Under the pieces are notes generated by a model, which searched no databases, was not told the DNA's origin, and saw nothing but the letters and a program-made list of their open reading frames with translations. Positions 25,901-41,682 of a DNA stretch of 64,000 bases are shown here, in pieces; positions within the stretch are counted from its first letter, which is position 1, and each line of letters opens with the position of its first letter. This DNA is from Anthopleura xanthogrammica (Eukaryota; Cnidaria; Anthozoa; Actiniaria; Actiniidae), in contig OZ025216.1 of the NCBI GenBank assembly GCA_964019055.1, positions 8,343,914 to 8,407,913 of the forward strand. The letters run 5' to 3'. The position numbers were made by a program, and so were the translations under genes.

Positions 25901-28900
25901 CCAAGAGGGAACGCTGAGGTGAGGGGGCTGGAGGAGTTTTATTCTGCCCCCACTTAAAACTACATTATGGATTGTGACCTCTCACCAACTTTGAATTCTT
26001 TGGGTTCAACAATGATTAAGAAAAGAAAGCCATAAAATCGGGTAGAAAACTATTGTTATTACTGGGTGCTAACTACCCTGCTTGGCAGAGGTTTTCTTAT
26101 TTCTCTCCTCTACCAAGAAGGAAAGGAAACCTCGGCACGGATCTGCTCAATATTCTGTCGAGCATGCACAAAAATGCAACATCATCAAAATGTCAATTCC
26201 GGTGAAGCGGCAATGCAGACTCAGACCATGCCAGTGGATAATAGTCAGTGAATAGTTCATATTGTAACATACTTGAAAATTTAAAACTGTTTACACCGGC
26301 TTAAAACCGGTTGTGAGTTAAGTTATTTGTCCAGAGTTTTGGACAGCTTCGAGCAGATCCATGCAGAGGTTTCCTTTCCTTCTTGTTAGAGGAGAGGAAT
26401 AAGGAAACCTCTGCCAAGCAGGGTAGGTACTAACAGCAACATTGGCAGGATTATGGTGGTTCCCATCACCCGCTGAATTTTTAAATGTAAGCATGAATCA
26501 AGGAAAATGTTTTGACCTATCACTCACACACATCACACATAACGTACGTTGTGATATGCAATCGTGCAATATAAAGCTTATTTGGGAATATAATCACGAA
26601 TCACACAGCCTATTTTGGCATGTGTCACACGTACCGAAACCCTTTGCCACCCTACTGGATACTGTAACAGCTAGCTCATTCATATGAGTATCTTTATGTA
26701 ATGTTCAGTGAATTGAACTTACTTTGTGGATGCCATATCATAATCATATGTAGGGATTTCAACAGTTTTTCCTGATGCAATGCTTTTTATTGCATTGTAA
26801 TTTTTTTCAGAGTCAAAAGCATCTGAAAATAGAAAACAATATTGATTAATAAGGACAAGTTTTTATAAATAAATAAATAAATCACAAATTCAGTAAATGA
26901 ATATACTGGTTTCCAATTTGGCCCACTGTCACTCACACACACTACCACTACAAACAGTATGTTACATATTCTATGCATACAACTCAACTCACATGTTGAT
27001 TTTTACAGAGGGAGGAAAAACCAGAGAACCTGGAGAAAAAACCCTCATGGCAAGGAAGAGAACAACATAGCAAACAAACTCAATTAACTCACATATGATC
27101 CAATTTCAACTTGAACCCAGACCACAGTGATGAGAGGTGAGTGGTAAACCACTACACCACCCATGCCACCCGATATGATCAGGTAAACTTATCCTGATGA
27201 AATGGTTTAATAGTGAATGGGAAACTTGTGGTGCTGACTTACAGCATGTGCAATTGTATGCAAATACCATAAAACTAAAATGGTTGAGCCCCATCCAACA
27301 TCAAATCATAACATGTATTTATGGCTATGTTAAGTCATGGTACAGCAAGCACTATAGTATGACTTCAAAATTCTTACCCAGCAGATAACACTTATATAAA
27401 TTCTATACACTGGATAAATTTATCCAGATTTCATACAACTGGCTCCAGACAATCAGATGTATCAATTTGTTTTAAAAAATACTTAAGATAGTATGCCACT
27501 CTCATTGGTCGAGAGCTGTGTTTTCATCACGCTATGAAGGCACGGAAATGACGTAACAAGCATTTTTTAAGTATTTTTTAAAAGAAATAAAACATTTTCT
27601 CAGATGCCTTCATAGCCTGGTGAAAACCGAGGCTACGCGTTTGGGAGAATTCGAGAGCAGATCAGTGAAAACCCGAGACGAAGTTGAGGGTTTTCACCTG
27701 CTCGAGAATTCTCCCAAACGTGTAGCCGAGGTTTTCACCAGGCTATGAAGGCATCTGAGAAAATGTTTTATTTCTTAAATATACCAACTGTCAAAGTCTT
27801 TTCTCATACTGTGATTGGTGCAAGAGAGTATCGCATGAATGTGAACAAGTTTCAATGTTTCTCCGGCAACGGCTCTCAATGGGCAACAATATGTTATTGA
27901 CAGGTAAATGACAAAACTGGAAGTTATTTCATAAGAAACCATACTTTTTCTAAGTTTTTAAAGTCAAATAATTTAAAAAACTGAATACTTTTTTTTGTGT
28001 TCTTTGCCAGTTGGTATAATATACTGTATAAGAAAACACTTATTGCCTGGAACCTCAGGAAAGCAGTGTGTTTTGTGGTCTTTTGTGATCCCTTGACGGC
28101 AATATTTCCCTATAACGCCTGCGGACACATCATCATCTCAGGGCCACAAAACACACTCTTTCCCTCGGTCCCAGTCAATAAGTGTTGTAGCAAATTATTG
28201 TAGCATATACAGTATGTACCTGGATGATCAAAGTTAAACTCTCCTTTATGAGCATTTCTCAGCTCATCTTCATCCAGTTCCCTGTAAAAACTTTCCTGAC
28301 TGATGATAACTACCCTTCTTTGTTTACAGTCAATGTCGTCTTGACCAAGTTGTTCCATTATTTTAGAGCAAACTGATGACTATTTGAAAGATAAGAAAAT
28401 AGATTGTTACTTGTTTACAGCCCATGTACGATATTTTATAAAGCTCCATTATTTTAGAACAAACTGATGACTATTTGAAAGATAAGAAAAATAGATTGTT
28501 ACTTGGTTACAGCCCATGTATCATATTTAAGACTTTATATTATATATTTTTTATCATAGATAAATTTTTGTCACGCATTATAACAAACAACAGTATGTAA
28601 ATAAGCTGAAACATAAAAGCTTGAAAAAACAGCAATGTTTTCTTCTAAATTTCTCATTCCTATTGAATACCACGTCGTTTAAGTAGCACTAATTTTTACC
28701 ATGAATTAGAATTAAAAACTTTTTGTCCCAGTAAAATGTTTTTTCGTAGCTTGGCTTTGAAGACTTGCAAGATTACTTTTTGTCATGGTGTATTTAGATA
28801 ACAAAGATAAGCTTATCATCACTTTATCATCATCCTTGGGCTATAGCTAGAAATTTTTTACCTTTCCAGACGCTGAACCACCAGCTACGCCGATGATAAA

Positions 28901-28948
28901 CGGTTTTTTCATCACCATATTTGTTTTAGCTGCAGCAGCCGCAGCCAT
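22957..28948 (-). CDS. UCK2: Uridine-cytidine kinase, UCK2 type (7 exons, 258 aa)
   Basis: The enzyme phosphorylates uridine and cytidine to UMP and CMP in cytosolic pyrimidine salvage. Exons on the minus strand: 28948-28862, 28379-28220, 26822-26723, 25802-25657, 24453-24356, 24021-23973 and 23093-22957. All join in frame with GT-AG introns, giving 777 nt (258 aa plus stop), close to the 261 aa of human UCK2. The P-loop is [12 protein letters not shown] (residues 20-31), spanning the first intron. The nucleoside-binding segments [11 protein letters not shown] and FNFDHPDAFD follow, then [36 protein letters not shown] and [24 protein letters not shown]. The C terminus ends SSRPH as in vertebrate UCK2. 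The N terminus has a short Ala run. Introns host a tetranucleotide array, hairpins and SINEs (listed separately), but coding exons and splice sites look intact, so I regard it as functional. Confidence 0.96.
23655..23800 (-). mobile_element. tRNA-derived SINE copy in UCK2 intron 6
   Basis: Its sequence TTTTTGCGGAGGGATGAAAACC, then CCCTCGAAGCACAGGAGAGAA, then GGGACTCAAACCCAGG matches the 13857 copy. It sits in the intron between exons 6 and 7 and is inserted in sense with the host gene. Confidence 0.75.
24547..24688. mobile_element. MITE-like inverted repeat in UCK2 intron 4
   Basis: The left end GGCCTGGTCTTACGAAGGGTGG and right end CCACCCTTCATACAACTGAG are imperfect inverted repeats of about 40 bp. 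The core includes GGATAAATTTATTTG. A related fragment, with GGATAAATTTATCCAG then CATACAACTGGCTCCAG, occurs near 27410-27447. Confidence 0.65.
24871..25630. repeat. Tetranucleotide array (184 perfect ATGG units plus four) in UCK2 intron 4
   Basis: ATGG runs perfectly from 24871 to 25606. An interruption (AAATAAGG) and four more units follow, to 25630. The last unit lies only about 26 bp from the exon 4 splice donor (25656). The same motif forms the array at 15930. In the UCK2 transcript it reads as CCAT/TCCA repeats. Confidence 0.97.
26056..26437. mobile_element. Inverted-repeat element in UCK2 intron 3
   Basis: Arms of about 85-90 bp. The left contains CTACCCTGCTTGGCAGAGG and GAAAGGAAACCTC. 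The right is the complement (GAGGTTTCCTTTCC, CCTCTGCCAAGCAGGGTAG). A spacer of about 200 bp separates them. The arms have a few mismatches. Likely a foldback DNA transposon. Confidence 0.75.
26996..27175 (-). mobile_element. tRNA-derived SINE copy in UCK2 intron 2
   Basis: It shares GGAGGAAAAACCAGAGAACC, the B-box complement region (TTGAACCCAGACC) and the tRNA-like end GTGGTAAACCACTACACCACCC with the other SINE copies. Confidence 0.75.
27582..27776. mobile_element. Long hairpin (79-bp arms) in UCK2 intron 2
   Basis: The left arm 27582-27660 (AAGAAATAAAACATTTTCTC ...) and right arm 27698-27776 are reverse complements with a handful of mismatches, separated by 37 bp. Shared words include CATAGCCTGGTGAAAACC. 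A transcript of UCK2 would contain this as a long double-stranded stem before splicing. Confidence 0.85.
28035..28186. mobile_element. Short inverted-repeat element in UCK2 intron 2
   Basis: The left arm AACACTTATTGCCTGG...GTGTGTTTTGTGG pairs with the right arm CCACAAAACACACTC...CCAGTCAATAAGTGTT. Arms are about 43 bp with a spacer near 65 bp. It ends 33 bp from the exon 2 donor. Confidence 0.75.
28353..28528. repeat. Tandem duplication of the UCK2 exon 2 acceptor
   Basis: Segments 28353-28437 and 28444-28528 are nearly identical. Each contains the end of intron 1, the acceptor AG, and the first 26 bases of exon 2. The upstream copy (acceptor at 28472-28471) is a complete decoy: using it reads SSVCSKIME, then novel residues, then a stop. 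The functional frame requires the downstream acceptor at 28381-28380. Confidence 0.9.
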
Positions 28949-29186
28949 TTTGATTTCTTGTCGTAACTTTAAACACAGGTAGCCCAACGATTAGGTTTCT
29001 TTGTTTCCTTTTTAAAACGAATAGACGAGTGATAGCCGAAGGAGAGACGCCACGCTTCGGACATTTTTCGGTAGCTCTTCGAGACGTTGAATTGATCGGT
29101 TCTAGACGCAACGTTACGGATATCGAAGAGTCTAACCTGTTTTTCCTGAATATTGATATACGAAATTTCCTAAATTATAAGACATG
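28949..29186. promoter_or_regulatory. Short space between UCK2 start and FOXRED1 fragment; probable UCK2 promoter
   Basis: About 240 bp separate the UCK2 start codon from the oppositely oriented FOXRED1 fragment. The 5' UTR and promoter of UCK2 should start here. No TATA box is obvious. The sequence is not shared with the region upstream of the real FOXRED1, so the duplicated piece did not bring its own promoter. Confidence 0.35.
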
Positions 29187-30130
29187 CAAGTAGATTATCA
29201 AGACTGTTTAGTAATAGATCTTTTGATCTGTATCGAAGGTTTTCCAAGACACAAGATGTTGGGGGTTTCACGAGAAATGCATCGTACGACGTAGCTGTTC
29301 TCGGCGGTGGTGCTATGGGCTCATCTACTGCCTATTTTCTCGCTAAGAGACAGCCTGATATGCGAATATGTGTGATAGAACGCGATGCAACGGTAGGAAA
29401 GCATGCATGCACTCACTTCTATGTAATCAAACATTTTGAGGCAGCATTTGTGTGTGTGAGGGGGGAGGGGTGGGGACGGAGGGGGTTAATTATGCGTATG
29501 CTTCACAGAAGGTTCTGAAGGGGTAAAATGGGAGCTAGGATTTGCCTTTTTGAGGGGCTTGTAAAATGGGATTTCACGCACTGGGACTGGGATTTAGCTA
29601 TTACTGGGATTAGAATTTTACAAAACCTCTAACTCTATAACTCGGACTGAGGTTTTGCATGACTGGGACTGGGATTTTGCAAAATTTTGGGCTGGGAAAG
29701 GATTAGGACCCACTTCATGACCCTCTTCACATACAAAGCAAAATTAAAGGGATAATATGTCCCTTTGCGTGGGTGGCATGGGTGCTGGGGGGGGGGGGGT
29801 ACTCCCTATAATGGACTATATGGGGATGCTCCGCCCGAAAAAGGTACTTTTTTTCAGGCCGCACGTATAGCAAAGGGGTACCTTTTCAGGCAAAAAGGTA
29901 TATAAAAGGAGTACTTTTTTGATGAAATTTGGTATAGAAAAGGGTAAGGGGTTGAGAGTTTGGGCGGAGCATCCCTGTATGAAACGACCCGAAGTACCCC
30001 TCACCCCCCCCCCCCCCCACCCCCCGGGCATGGGTGTTTGTAAGATTCATTTATAGTATACTGGTTTGTAGCCCGACTCAGGCTGGATCATAATTATGTG
30101 AGTTGATTTTGTTTGATATGTAAAGGGAAG
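29187..30130 (+). pseudogene. FOXRED1: Inverted partial duplicate of FOXRED1 (exon 1 plus part of intron 1)
   Basis: From 29193 the sequence matches the first exon of FOXRED1 (37268-37056) almost base for base, including the dinucleotide-binding motif AVLGGGAMGSSTAYFLAK and the exon end IERDAT before a donor-like GGTAGGAAAG. The initiator ATG is ATA here, and the N terminus has one extra codon. After the donor the intron also matches in patches (AAACATTTTGAGGCAGCATTTGTGTG; the SINE-derived GTAAGATTCATTTATAGTATACTGG), so genomic DNA, not mRNA, was copied. No exon 2 follows. A MITE (29785-30027) inserted after the duplication. It could at most give a truncated product from the internal ATG at 29315. 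Confidence 0.88.
29785..30027. mobile_element. MITE-like element flanked by 9-bp direct repeats
   Basis: The direct repeat GCATGGGTG occurs at 29776-29784 and 30028-30036. The element between them starts with a G-run and TACTCCC and ends with TACCCC and a C-run. Its subterminal segments GGGATGCTCCGCCC and GGGCGGAGCATCCC are inverted repeats. The matching place in the parental FOXRED1 intron lacks it. Confidence 0.8.
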
Positions 30131-30640
30131 AACTATTTTGCCACAAGGGACAAGGTCAAAACAATTGCCCAAAATAGGGACCCGATTTTATTGGTTTAGG
30201 TGGTGGGTACCGGTAGATACCCCCTCCCCCCTCAGAGACCTGTTGAAATGCTCGATACTGGGTGTCCGTAGTGACCATTTCTATCCACAAATACGTTGTT
30301 TAGCATACATGTAAACAGACAGTACATTCACTTCTACGATTTGACTTTTAGTTTTGGAGATATTTGTTGACAAAATCCAGGATTTCACTTCCAGAGGTGG
30401 TGGGTACCGGGTAACACCACCCCTCCCCTCCAAATCGGGTCACGTAAGATGACAATTATTTTGACTTTGTCCCCAAGTGATAATGAGAATATTCTTGAGT
30501 TCACTAGGCTGAAAACTTACGATGGTTTATTAACTGCGATTGCGCCGATGAAAATGTACATTGATACGATATAATTTTTTTAAATTATTTTATTACTATT
30601 ATTATTATTATCATTATTATTATTACTATTATTCAGTATT
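30131..30640. other. Spacer with iterated low-complexity segments
   Basis: No gene seen. The words GGTGGTGGGTACCGG and GGTGGTGGGTACCGGG recur at about 30199 and 30395 near CCCTCCCC runs, suggesting an imperfect inverted or direct repeat. A TTA-type microsatellite occupies about 30580-30650. Confidence 0.4.
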
Positions 30641-30644
30641 ATTA

Positions 30645-30850
30645 TTATTATTGATTTTGAGAAAGCTTTTGGTTCTATTTCGTGGAATCTTATGAATAAA
30701 GCTTTAAAAGCATTTGGATTTGGAAAGTCATTTCTCGCATTGATCAAAACATTTTATCAGAATATTATTAGTTGTATTTCTAATAATGGATTTGCTGCTC
30801 CTTTTTCAACTTGGAAAGAGGTGTCCGTCAGGGAGACCCGATTCCTAGAT
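30645..30850 (+). mobile_element. Non-LTR retrotransposon (LINE) reverse-transcriptase fragment
   Basis: The translation contains DFEKAFGSISWNLMNKALKAF and IKTFYQNIISCISNNGF, the RT palm region of LINE elements. A frameshift precedes the next motif, which reads RGVRQGDP in another frame. The fragment has neither end of an element and is dead. Confidence 0.85.
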
Positions 30851-31542
30851 TGAGTTTTCATGAAGAACCATTTTGTTGCAAAATGACACAAACGGAGCTA
30901 AGAAATGCAGGGACCGCGGAGCTTAATTTTGACTGGGGGGACTAACGACCACCAAAGAGTGGACCATCTAGGGGGGTTTGGGGGCATGCTCTTACGGGGA
31001 AAAAAATTGAAATTGAGACCCTCGGAAGTGCGATTTTGAGGGGCATTTGCAACTATTTATTGCATTAAAGTTATGACAATTTTGCACATTCTTGCTATGA
31101 AAAAGTATGAAAAAGAAGAAAAAAGGCCTTTTTGATATAAGATAGAAGGAAATATTTTCACTGACTATAAACCTTTACTAAATGTACTTAATTGTCAAAG
31201 TTCCAAAATTTTAATTCTTTTGCGGTTGTTGTTTCTCGACACGTCTTACTTTCCGCTCTTTGTAACAGTTAACTGAAGAGAATCGTTGTTGAATGTGTTT
31301 GCATGTTAGCTATCAGCCATGTCTCTACTCTCCTTGCCATCGAAAAAGCCCTTTCACCAGTGATATCGCGACGTATCCGCTAGGCTCGTTTTCGTGTCGC
31401 CGTAATAAATCATGGGTTTAGAGAAGTCTAATGGACTGCTGGATTCGTTGTAGAACAATTAACTGGATTCTTAAATTGACATTTGATTAATTCATATTTT
31501 ACACAGCTAATTTATTGAGAAGAGCCGGAGAACAAAAGCCGG

Positions 31543-31570
31543 CCGGCCGGGGGGGGGGGGGGGGGGGGGA
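31543..31570. repeat. Poly-G tract
   Basis: A run of about 20 G follows GGCCGGCC. On one strand this can form a G-quadruplex. Similar G or C runs are found at 29786, 30005, 35443, 41963, 47322 and 62520. Confidence 0.8.
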
Positions 31571-31689
31571 AGGGGAATAGAGCTAAATCCAAGAAATCTT
31601 TAGGTTGATTGTGGAGGGGGTTTTGAATTGACTTAATATTAGGATAAAACTTCAAAAATTTATTTATTTATGAACAATATTTAAGCAGA

Positions 31690-32150
31690 GATGCCCAGTT
31701 CAGCATAGCTGATTTAAATGGGGCTCTGCACAAATCATACATCGCGTTACGTTTACATACATAAAGATATAACTATTACTATCAATTATGATAAATGTAT
31801 ATAGATAAATATATAAATATATACTAATGAAAATATAAGAACTGTGTTTAGTTACGAAAAAAGGACTTAAGTGCCTGTTTAAAAGGCAACAAGCTGAGAT
31901 ATTACGGATATTGGCAGGTAGGGAATTCCATGTTTTTGCCCCGTTGTAGCGAAACGAAGATTGGTACTTAGCAGTTCTTGCTAACGGTAACGGTAAAAAA
32001 AAACCACTTAGATAAGTGATCAAAAACAAGATGCGCGAAACGGATGCGCAGTAGCAAGGGTCCCGAACTCGCGCCAGTATCACAGGAAACCCATAAAAAA
32101 CGGGAAAATGGTAAAAAAAATGAGGTCTTGGATTGACGGGAATAATTTTG
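31690..32150 (-). mobile_element. LINE 3' end, C-terminal RT fragment
   Basis: On the minus strand the frame contains LARTAKYQSSFRYNGAKTWN, then SLPANIRNI and a terminal basic-aromatic segment. This is the conserved C-terminal signature of LINE ORF2 proteins (GAKLWNSLP type). An AT-rich 3' UTR (TTTATTTATTTA on the plus strand) follows at the left end. It ends about 100 bp before the FOXRED1 stop codon. Confidence 0.8.
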
Positions 32151-32245
32151 AGAGATTCAAGTAAAACGACTGAATTAAGTTTATTCAGATAAATGCTTTC
32201 AGTTATAAACAAATTTTTATTTCATTTGACTGATTGGTTCGTGTA

Positions 32246-37268
<5,023 letters not shown>

Positions 37269-38800
37269 ACTTGAGTGTCTTTCGAACTAACAGAGAATGG
37301 AAGCGATTACACTACACTTCCAAAATTCAAATTCGGGACTTTCTCGATATATCAACCACTCAAAATATAAGCTTGCATAACAAAAAGATCTATTGAATAT
37401 AACAATGGTAAGATTAAGTTCTATTCAGTGTTATTCTGATTCGTTCTACTGGTTTGTTCTGTCTGGTTGTGTTGATATATCTAGAAAGAGCCAAAAATTC
37501 CATAATCCAATCACCAGCATTTGTATCAATTCAGGAAAAACAGGTTTTTGACGTGATTCCCTCGCCTCATGATCAAGTTGTAACACAGGCAACAGGCAGC
37601 CCAACCAATTTTTAGCCCAAGGGGGTGGGGGGGTTTGGATAGAGCGCGAAGCATCATGGTAGTGAAAACTGACCAATCAGAACCCTTTATTTCGAGAGAG
37701 GGAAAAACAAAAATTGCATAAGGACTCTGACAAGGCAAGTGCTAAAGTTAGTAGGTTTTATAGCATTTATTTGTTTTTTATTAGGATAAAATTTCGTAGG
37801 ATTAAAGTGTATGTTATATTGAAGGTGTCATAGAAGTTTGGCTTCAAAATCTTGCTCGTATGAGTTTTTTATCGTCATTCATTGCGGTGTGTTTATTTTG
37901 TCTAAAACTGCTTGCTTCACACTTCTGTCGTTTACTCTTGAAATAAAAGGGATCTCGTATTGAAATTACGACAAAAAGTAAAGGAGGAAATTACCTTTCA
38001 TGTGGTATAAATACTCCCCACGGCTCCCCAGTACTTTTTGATATAAAGACTCATATTGAAGCCTTTCTTGAGCTAGCCTTCGTATAGCAGGTAACTCAGT
38101 TCTTCCAATATTTCAGTTGACGAGGGAAATTTCATAGTGTTGTACCACTTTGGTCAGATAAATGTCGAAATGATATCAGTTTATCATCATGCAAATATAC
38201 GACAGGTACAGTACCTTCTTGTGTAAAAAAAGTTTGTCAATTTGAAATTGGTGAGATAAAAGTTGACATCTCACTGTTGTCTCTTAACTTTGCATGCACT
38301 TGCTGTTCGAAGAGTGAACCTATTCACCTCACCAGTGCCCTGTCAAACCTTAGGGCGGGCGGGCGGGACAAAAAACGATTCTTCGTTCGTCGGCACCCGA
38401 AAACTTCCAGAACTGCCAAAGCTGCCAGTGACTCCTGCTATCACAATGGGTCCCCCCGCAGCGGATCGACTTGGGGAAGACCGCTGGCCGCAACGACTCG
38501 GTTTTTAACTTTGCCTAAATTGCATTCAGGCCCATATAATGGTCTGCTCATGCGCAGTAACATTGAATTTGACAATGGCTCGCTTCCCTGAAAAAAATGA
38601 ACTGACTTCTTTGTTATTGTTTGACTCGTGCGCACTGCCCCTCAAAGATTAGAAAAAATAATTTGAATGATAAAACAATTATTGAACTCGGTTATCGTAA
38701 AATATCGAGATTTGTTAGTGGCGAGCAAGCAATAACAAATCACGATATTTTGCTCAACCTCGTCCAATAATTGCTTATTGTTAGTGGCGAGCAAGCAATT
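37269..38800. other. Spacer between FOXRED1 and the tandem cluster
   Basis: FOXRED1 promoter and 5' UTR should lie just right of 37268. No convincing exon was found in the rest. A GC-richer piece (38290-38520, with GGGCGGGCGGGCGGG) has short open frames without recognisable domains. Around 38690-38820 the word TTAGTGGCGAGCAAGCAAT is repeated directly. Confidence 0.4.
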
Positions 38801-40081
38801 ATTTAAACGACAATATAGTAATATAGTAAATTCAAGACCAAAACTTTGTAAAAATACCAGTTTCGAATTCCAAAAGCTGATTGGCCCATCTAGTCTAGGG
38901 GGACTGAGTATCGCTTAAAAGAGTGGGGCGCCTTGGAATTTTAGTGACTCTAGGCCTGAGAAGGGGCTTCTTGAAATAATTGATGAGCTATATATAGACC
39001 AGTAAGCAGTTCAAACAAACAAGGGGTCCCGAAATCTATTGGGCATACTAATGAGGCGTTGGAGAAAAAAATACATGTATATTTCCTCACGTACACTTCA
39101 TACCCCCTCCGATAAACAATGAACGGTCACTTATTCTTTTCCGAAGGATACTTTTTTAGACATTCAATTCATAGAAAGTTCCATCGCTGTCTCACTCGAG
39201 GTTTCTCTGTTAAGATATCGGGGAGAGAGAGAGAGAGCGTTTGTATTTTGGTGTCATGCAGAATGTCCATTCTTTGAATCGGCGCCAGTAACCGGGACGA
39301 CGGTCTGTTCTGAAGACGACTTTAAAAAGCCGCTGCTGCAATATTTATTTTAGCCTCAACGTTCATGATGAATGATTAATGAGTCACTGGAGGGCTTTAT
39401 TTGAAGGTGTGTTCAGAAATAGATAACATTCGGCACACTGTTACCATTAAGAGAGTATGTCTTAAAGGAAGTCAAAGGAATCGGTGAAATTGACTTCAAC
39501 AATGTTGACCGACTGCTTGTTCCTCGTTCTGGTGTTCGTTTTACAGTATGCTACTCTAGGACTGGGATCAGAACCAGGGATAATTAACCGCGAAGACTAT
39601 ACGAGAGAAACTACTTTCAACAAAATACAAGGTATAGTACTTATCATATCTAATTCAGTCATGGGTGTTACACGGATTTGTCTTTTTTGATATTTCGAGT
39701 AAAAAAAAACCTTACAGAAATGTTCGTTTGGTTAATCTTTTTATTTATAGTAGCTATAATCATACATATATTTCCTTCACCGCTTAGCCCTCAGATTATT
39801 AAGTATTTGTCTTTTATTAGTGTCATAGTATTTGCTCGGATCTAAAGGTTTTCGACCTTTTTTTCATATATATCTACAATAATTAGTATTATAAATTAAG
39901 TTAGTATTTAGCTTTATATCTTTTATAGTTAGTTCTATACACCGATTCTAAAAATGGCGATTCTTCACTTTTCTATTTAAATTCTTTTCTCAAAGAATAT
40001 TAACTTGATGTATTTCCTTGTTTAATGCTCATTCGTATTTTTTGTTTGTTTCCAGTTTATTCAAAGAGTAAGAAGGTATTT

Positions 40082-41162
40082 ACAGTGAGGACACTCGAAC
40101 CATGAACACTTGATATTTTTATGTTTTTTATTTTATGAACTTCCTACTGCTTCAAACCTTCTGAAAATGAAGCACTGAACTCAAATAATCTTATTGTTCA
40201 AAATAAATCATATTTCCAATTGATTCACACAATGGATAAAGGAGAAAACAAATCATTGCCAGAAATATTGGACATTGTCAGCGGTGTTACGCATGAATGA
40301 AAATGAAGTGGTTTTCTAGAGGAAAAATATAACTACATGGTTTCCAAGCACATATTTATATTCAACTATGATGTTAGTAAAACAATTCTTACCAAAAAAT
40401 AGTTACTTGACAATTAAAAGGACAACTATTATTTTTCTGTTGATAAGCCTCACCACAGGAAGCCCATGAAGGACAAGAAACAAGTTTCAAACGTAAATCG
40501 TTACTTAAAGCTTCCTTTTTGTATCTCAGCAGTCAATAGGAGCTTGTAAAAACAAAATGGCGATATGTAGGGGGTTTTGAAGCTGTTTGGAGCAGTTCTC
40601 TGGTTTCTTGTCATTTTTAACTGAAAACTACGAGCTAACAACGCGTCGAATCGCTTAAAATTTAACCTAACTTCAAGCTTCTTGGGAACCTACATTCTAA
40701 AGGCATGCTGTCTATTTTGAGCGGTTTTGGATTTATTAAACACTCGTTTGGTGATATCGAGGTGGAGCTCTTTTACTTTTAAATTTTTTCGACTTCAAAT
40801 AAGACGATTTTGGGGTCAAGTGTGGCCAGATTTATAGACGATGTATGGAATCTAGAGCTTTCGAAGCCTTTCGAAGGCAAGTAGTCCGGGAACCAATATG
40901 TCGCATGATTCAATGATCATTTTAGGCTTATTTAGTAGCTTGTAGGGTGGGTTGTTTGTCGCGATGTGGAGCTCAGAGGAAATAAAACCCTATTCGCCGT
41001 AAATAGAGGAAGCTCTATATTCCCCATACATTTCCTATAAGACTCGGCGGCTATTTTGTAAGCTGAAACGCATCATTGCGCATGTGTGAGCAGGCTCATG
41101 TCCCATATTTCTGGCAATGATGAAAAAACCTCAAAGTGTTCACGGTTCGAGTGTCCTCCCTG
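40082..41162. mobile_element. Non-autonomous DNA transposon, long form, in copy A intron 1
   Basis: The 30-bp termini ACAGTGAGGACACTCGAACC... at 40082 and its complement at 41133-41162 differ at two bases. The 1.08-kb interior has no transposase frame. The homologous place in copy B carries a 216-bp internally deleted form with the same termini. Confidence 0.88.
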
Positions 41163-41628
41163 TAACCTAGGCTTTTTTTTTAAATAGATATGACAACAAC
41201 TTTTGATAAATAGTTAAAAAGGTGCGCACACAATAGCGATCTTCATCGTTAGACTAATATAGACCCCTTTCACGTGACGTCAAAGCAGCTCAATTTGTAG
41301 GTCTTGGAGGACAAAAAAAAAATGTTAGGGTGTTTCAGTACAATTTACGAAAAAAATCCGGAAATTTCGATTGCATTTTGGGAGGTAAATGGTAAACGCT
41401 ATTTTGGTTTCACCAACTAGGAAATTCCCGAAATCATCGTATCGTCTGAAAAGGTAGCCCTCTTTTCAGTATCACCGTCGGAGTTTCCGAATGGACAGTT
41501 CGTGTTCCACTTACACGTTCCATGCAGTTTTATACCAGTTTCAGACCCTCATCAATCATGACCAATGACAAAGCCTTCAATTTGAAAGAACTAAAAACCG
41601 AAATTTCCGGATTATTTGTAAATACCGC

Positions 41629-41682
41629 CACCCGGTTGGCTCAATTGGTTGAGCACCGGACTTTCGTGCGGGAGGTCGTTTT
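41629..41682 (+). mobile_element. tRNA-like fragment
   Basis: CACCCGGTTGGCTCAATTGG followed by TTGAGCACCGGACTTTCGTG and GGAGGTCG resembles the D-arm and anticodon-arm part of a tRNA. The T-arm and B box are absent, so it is a truncated tRNA-derived element rather than a gene. Confidence 0.55.

Noticed and set aside
28926..29111. Minus-strand frame over the UCK2 start, 61 codons
   Set aside because: It is in a different frame from the P-loop exon and overlaps the probable 5' UTR; the UCK2 start at 28948 gives the conserved protein.
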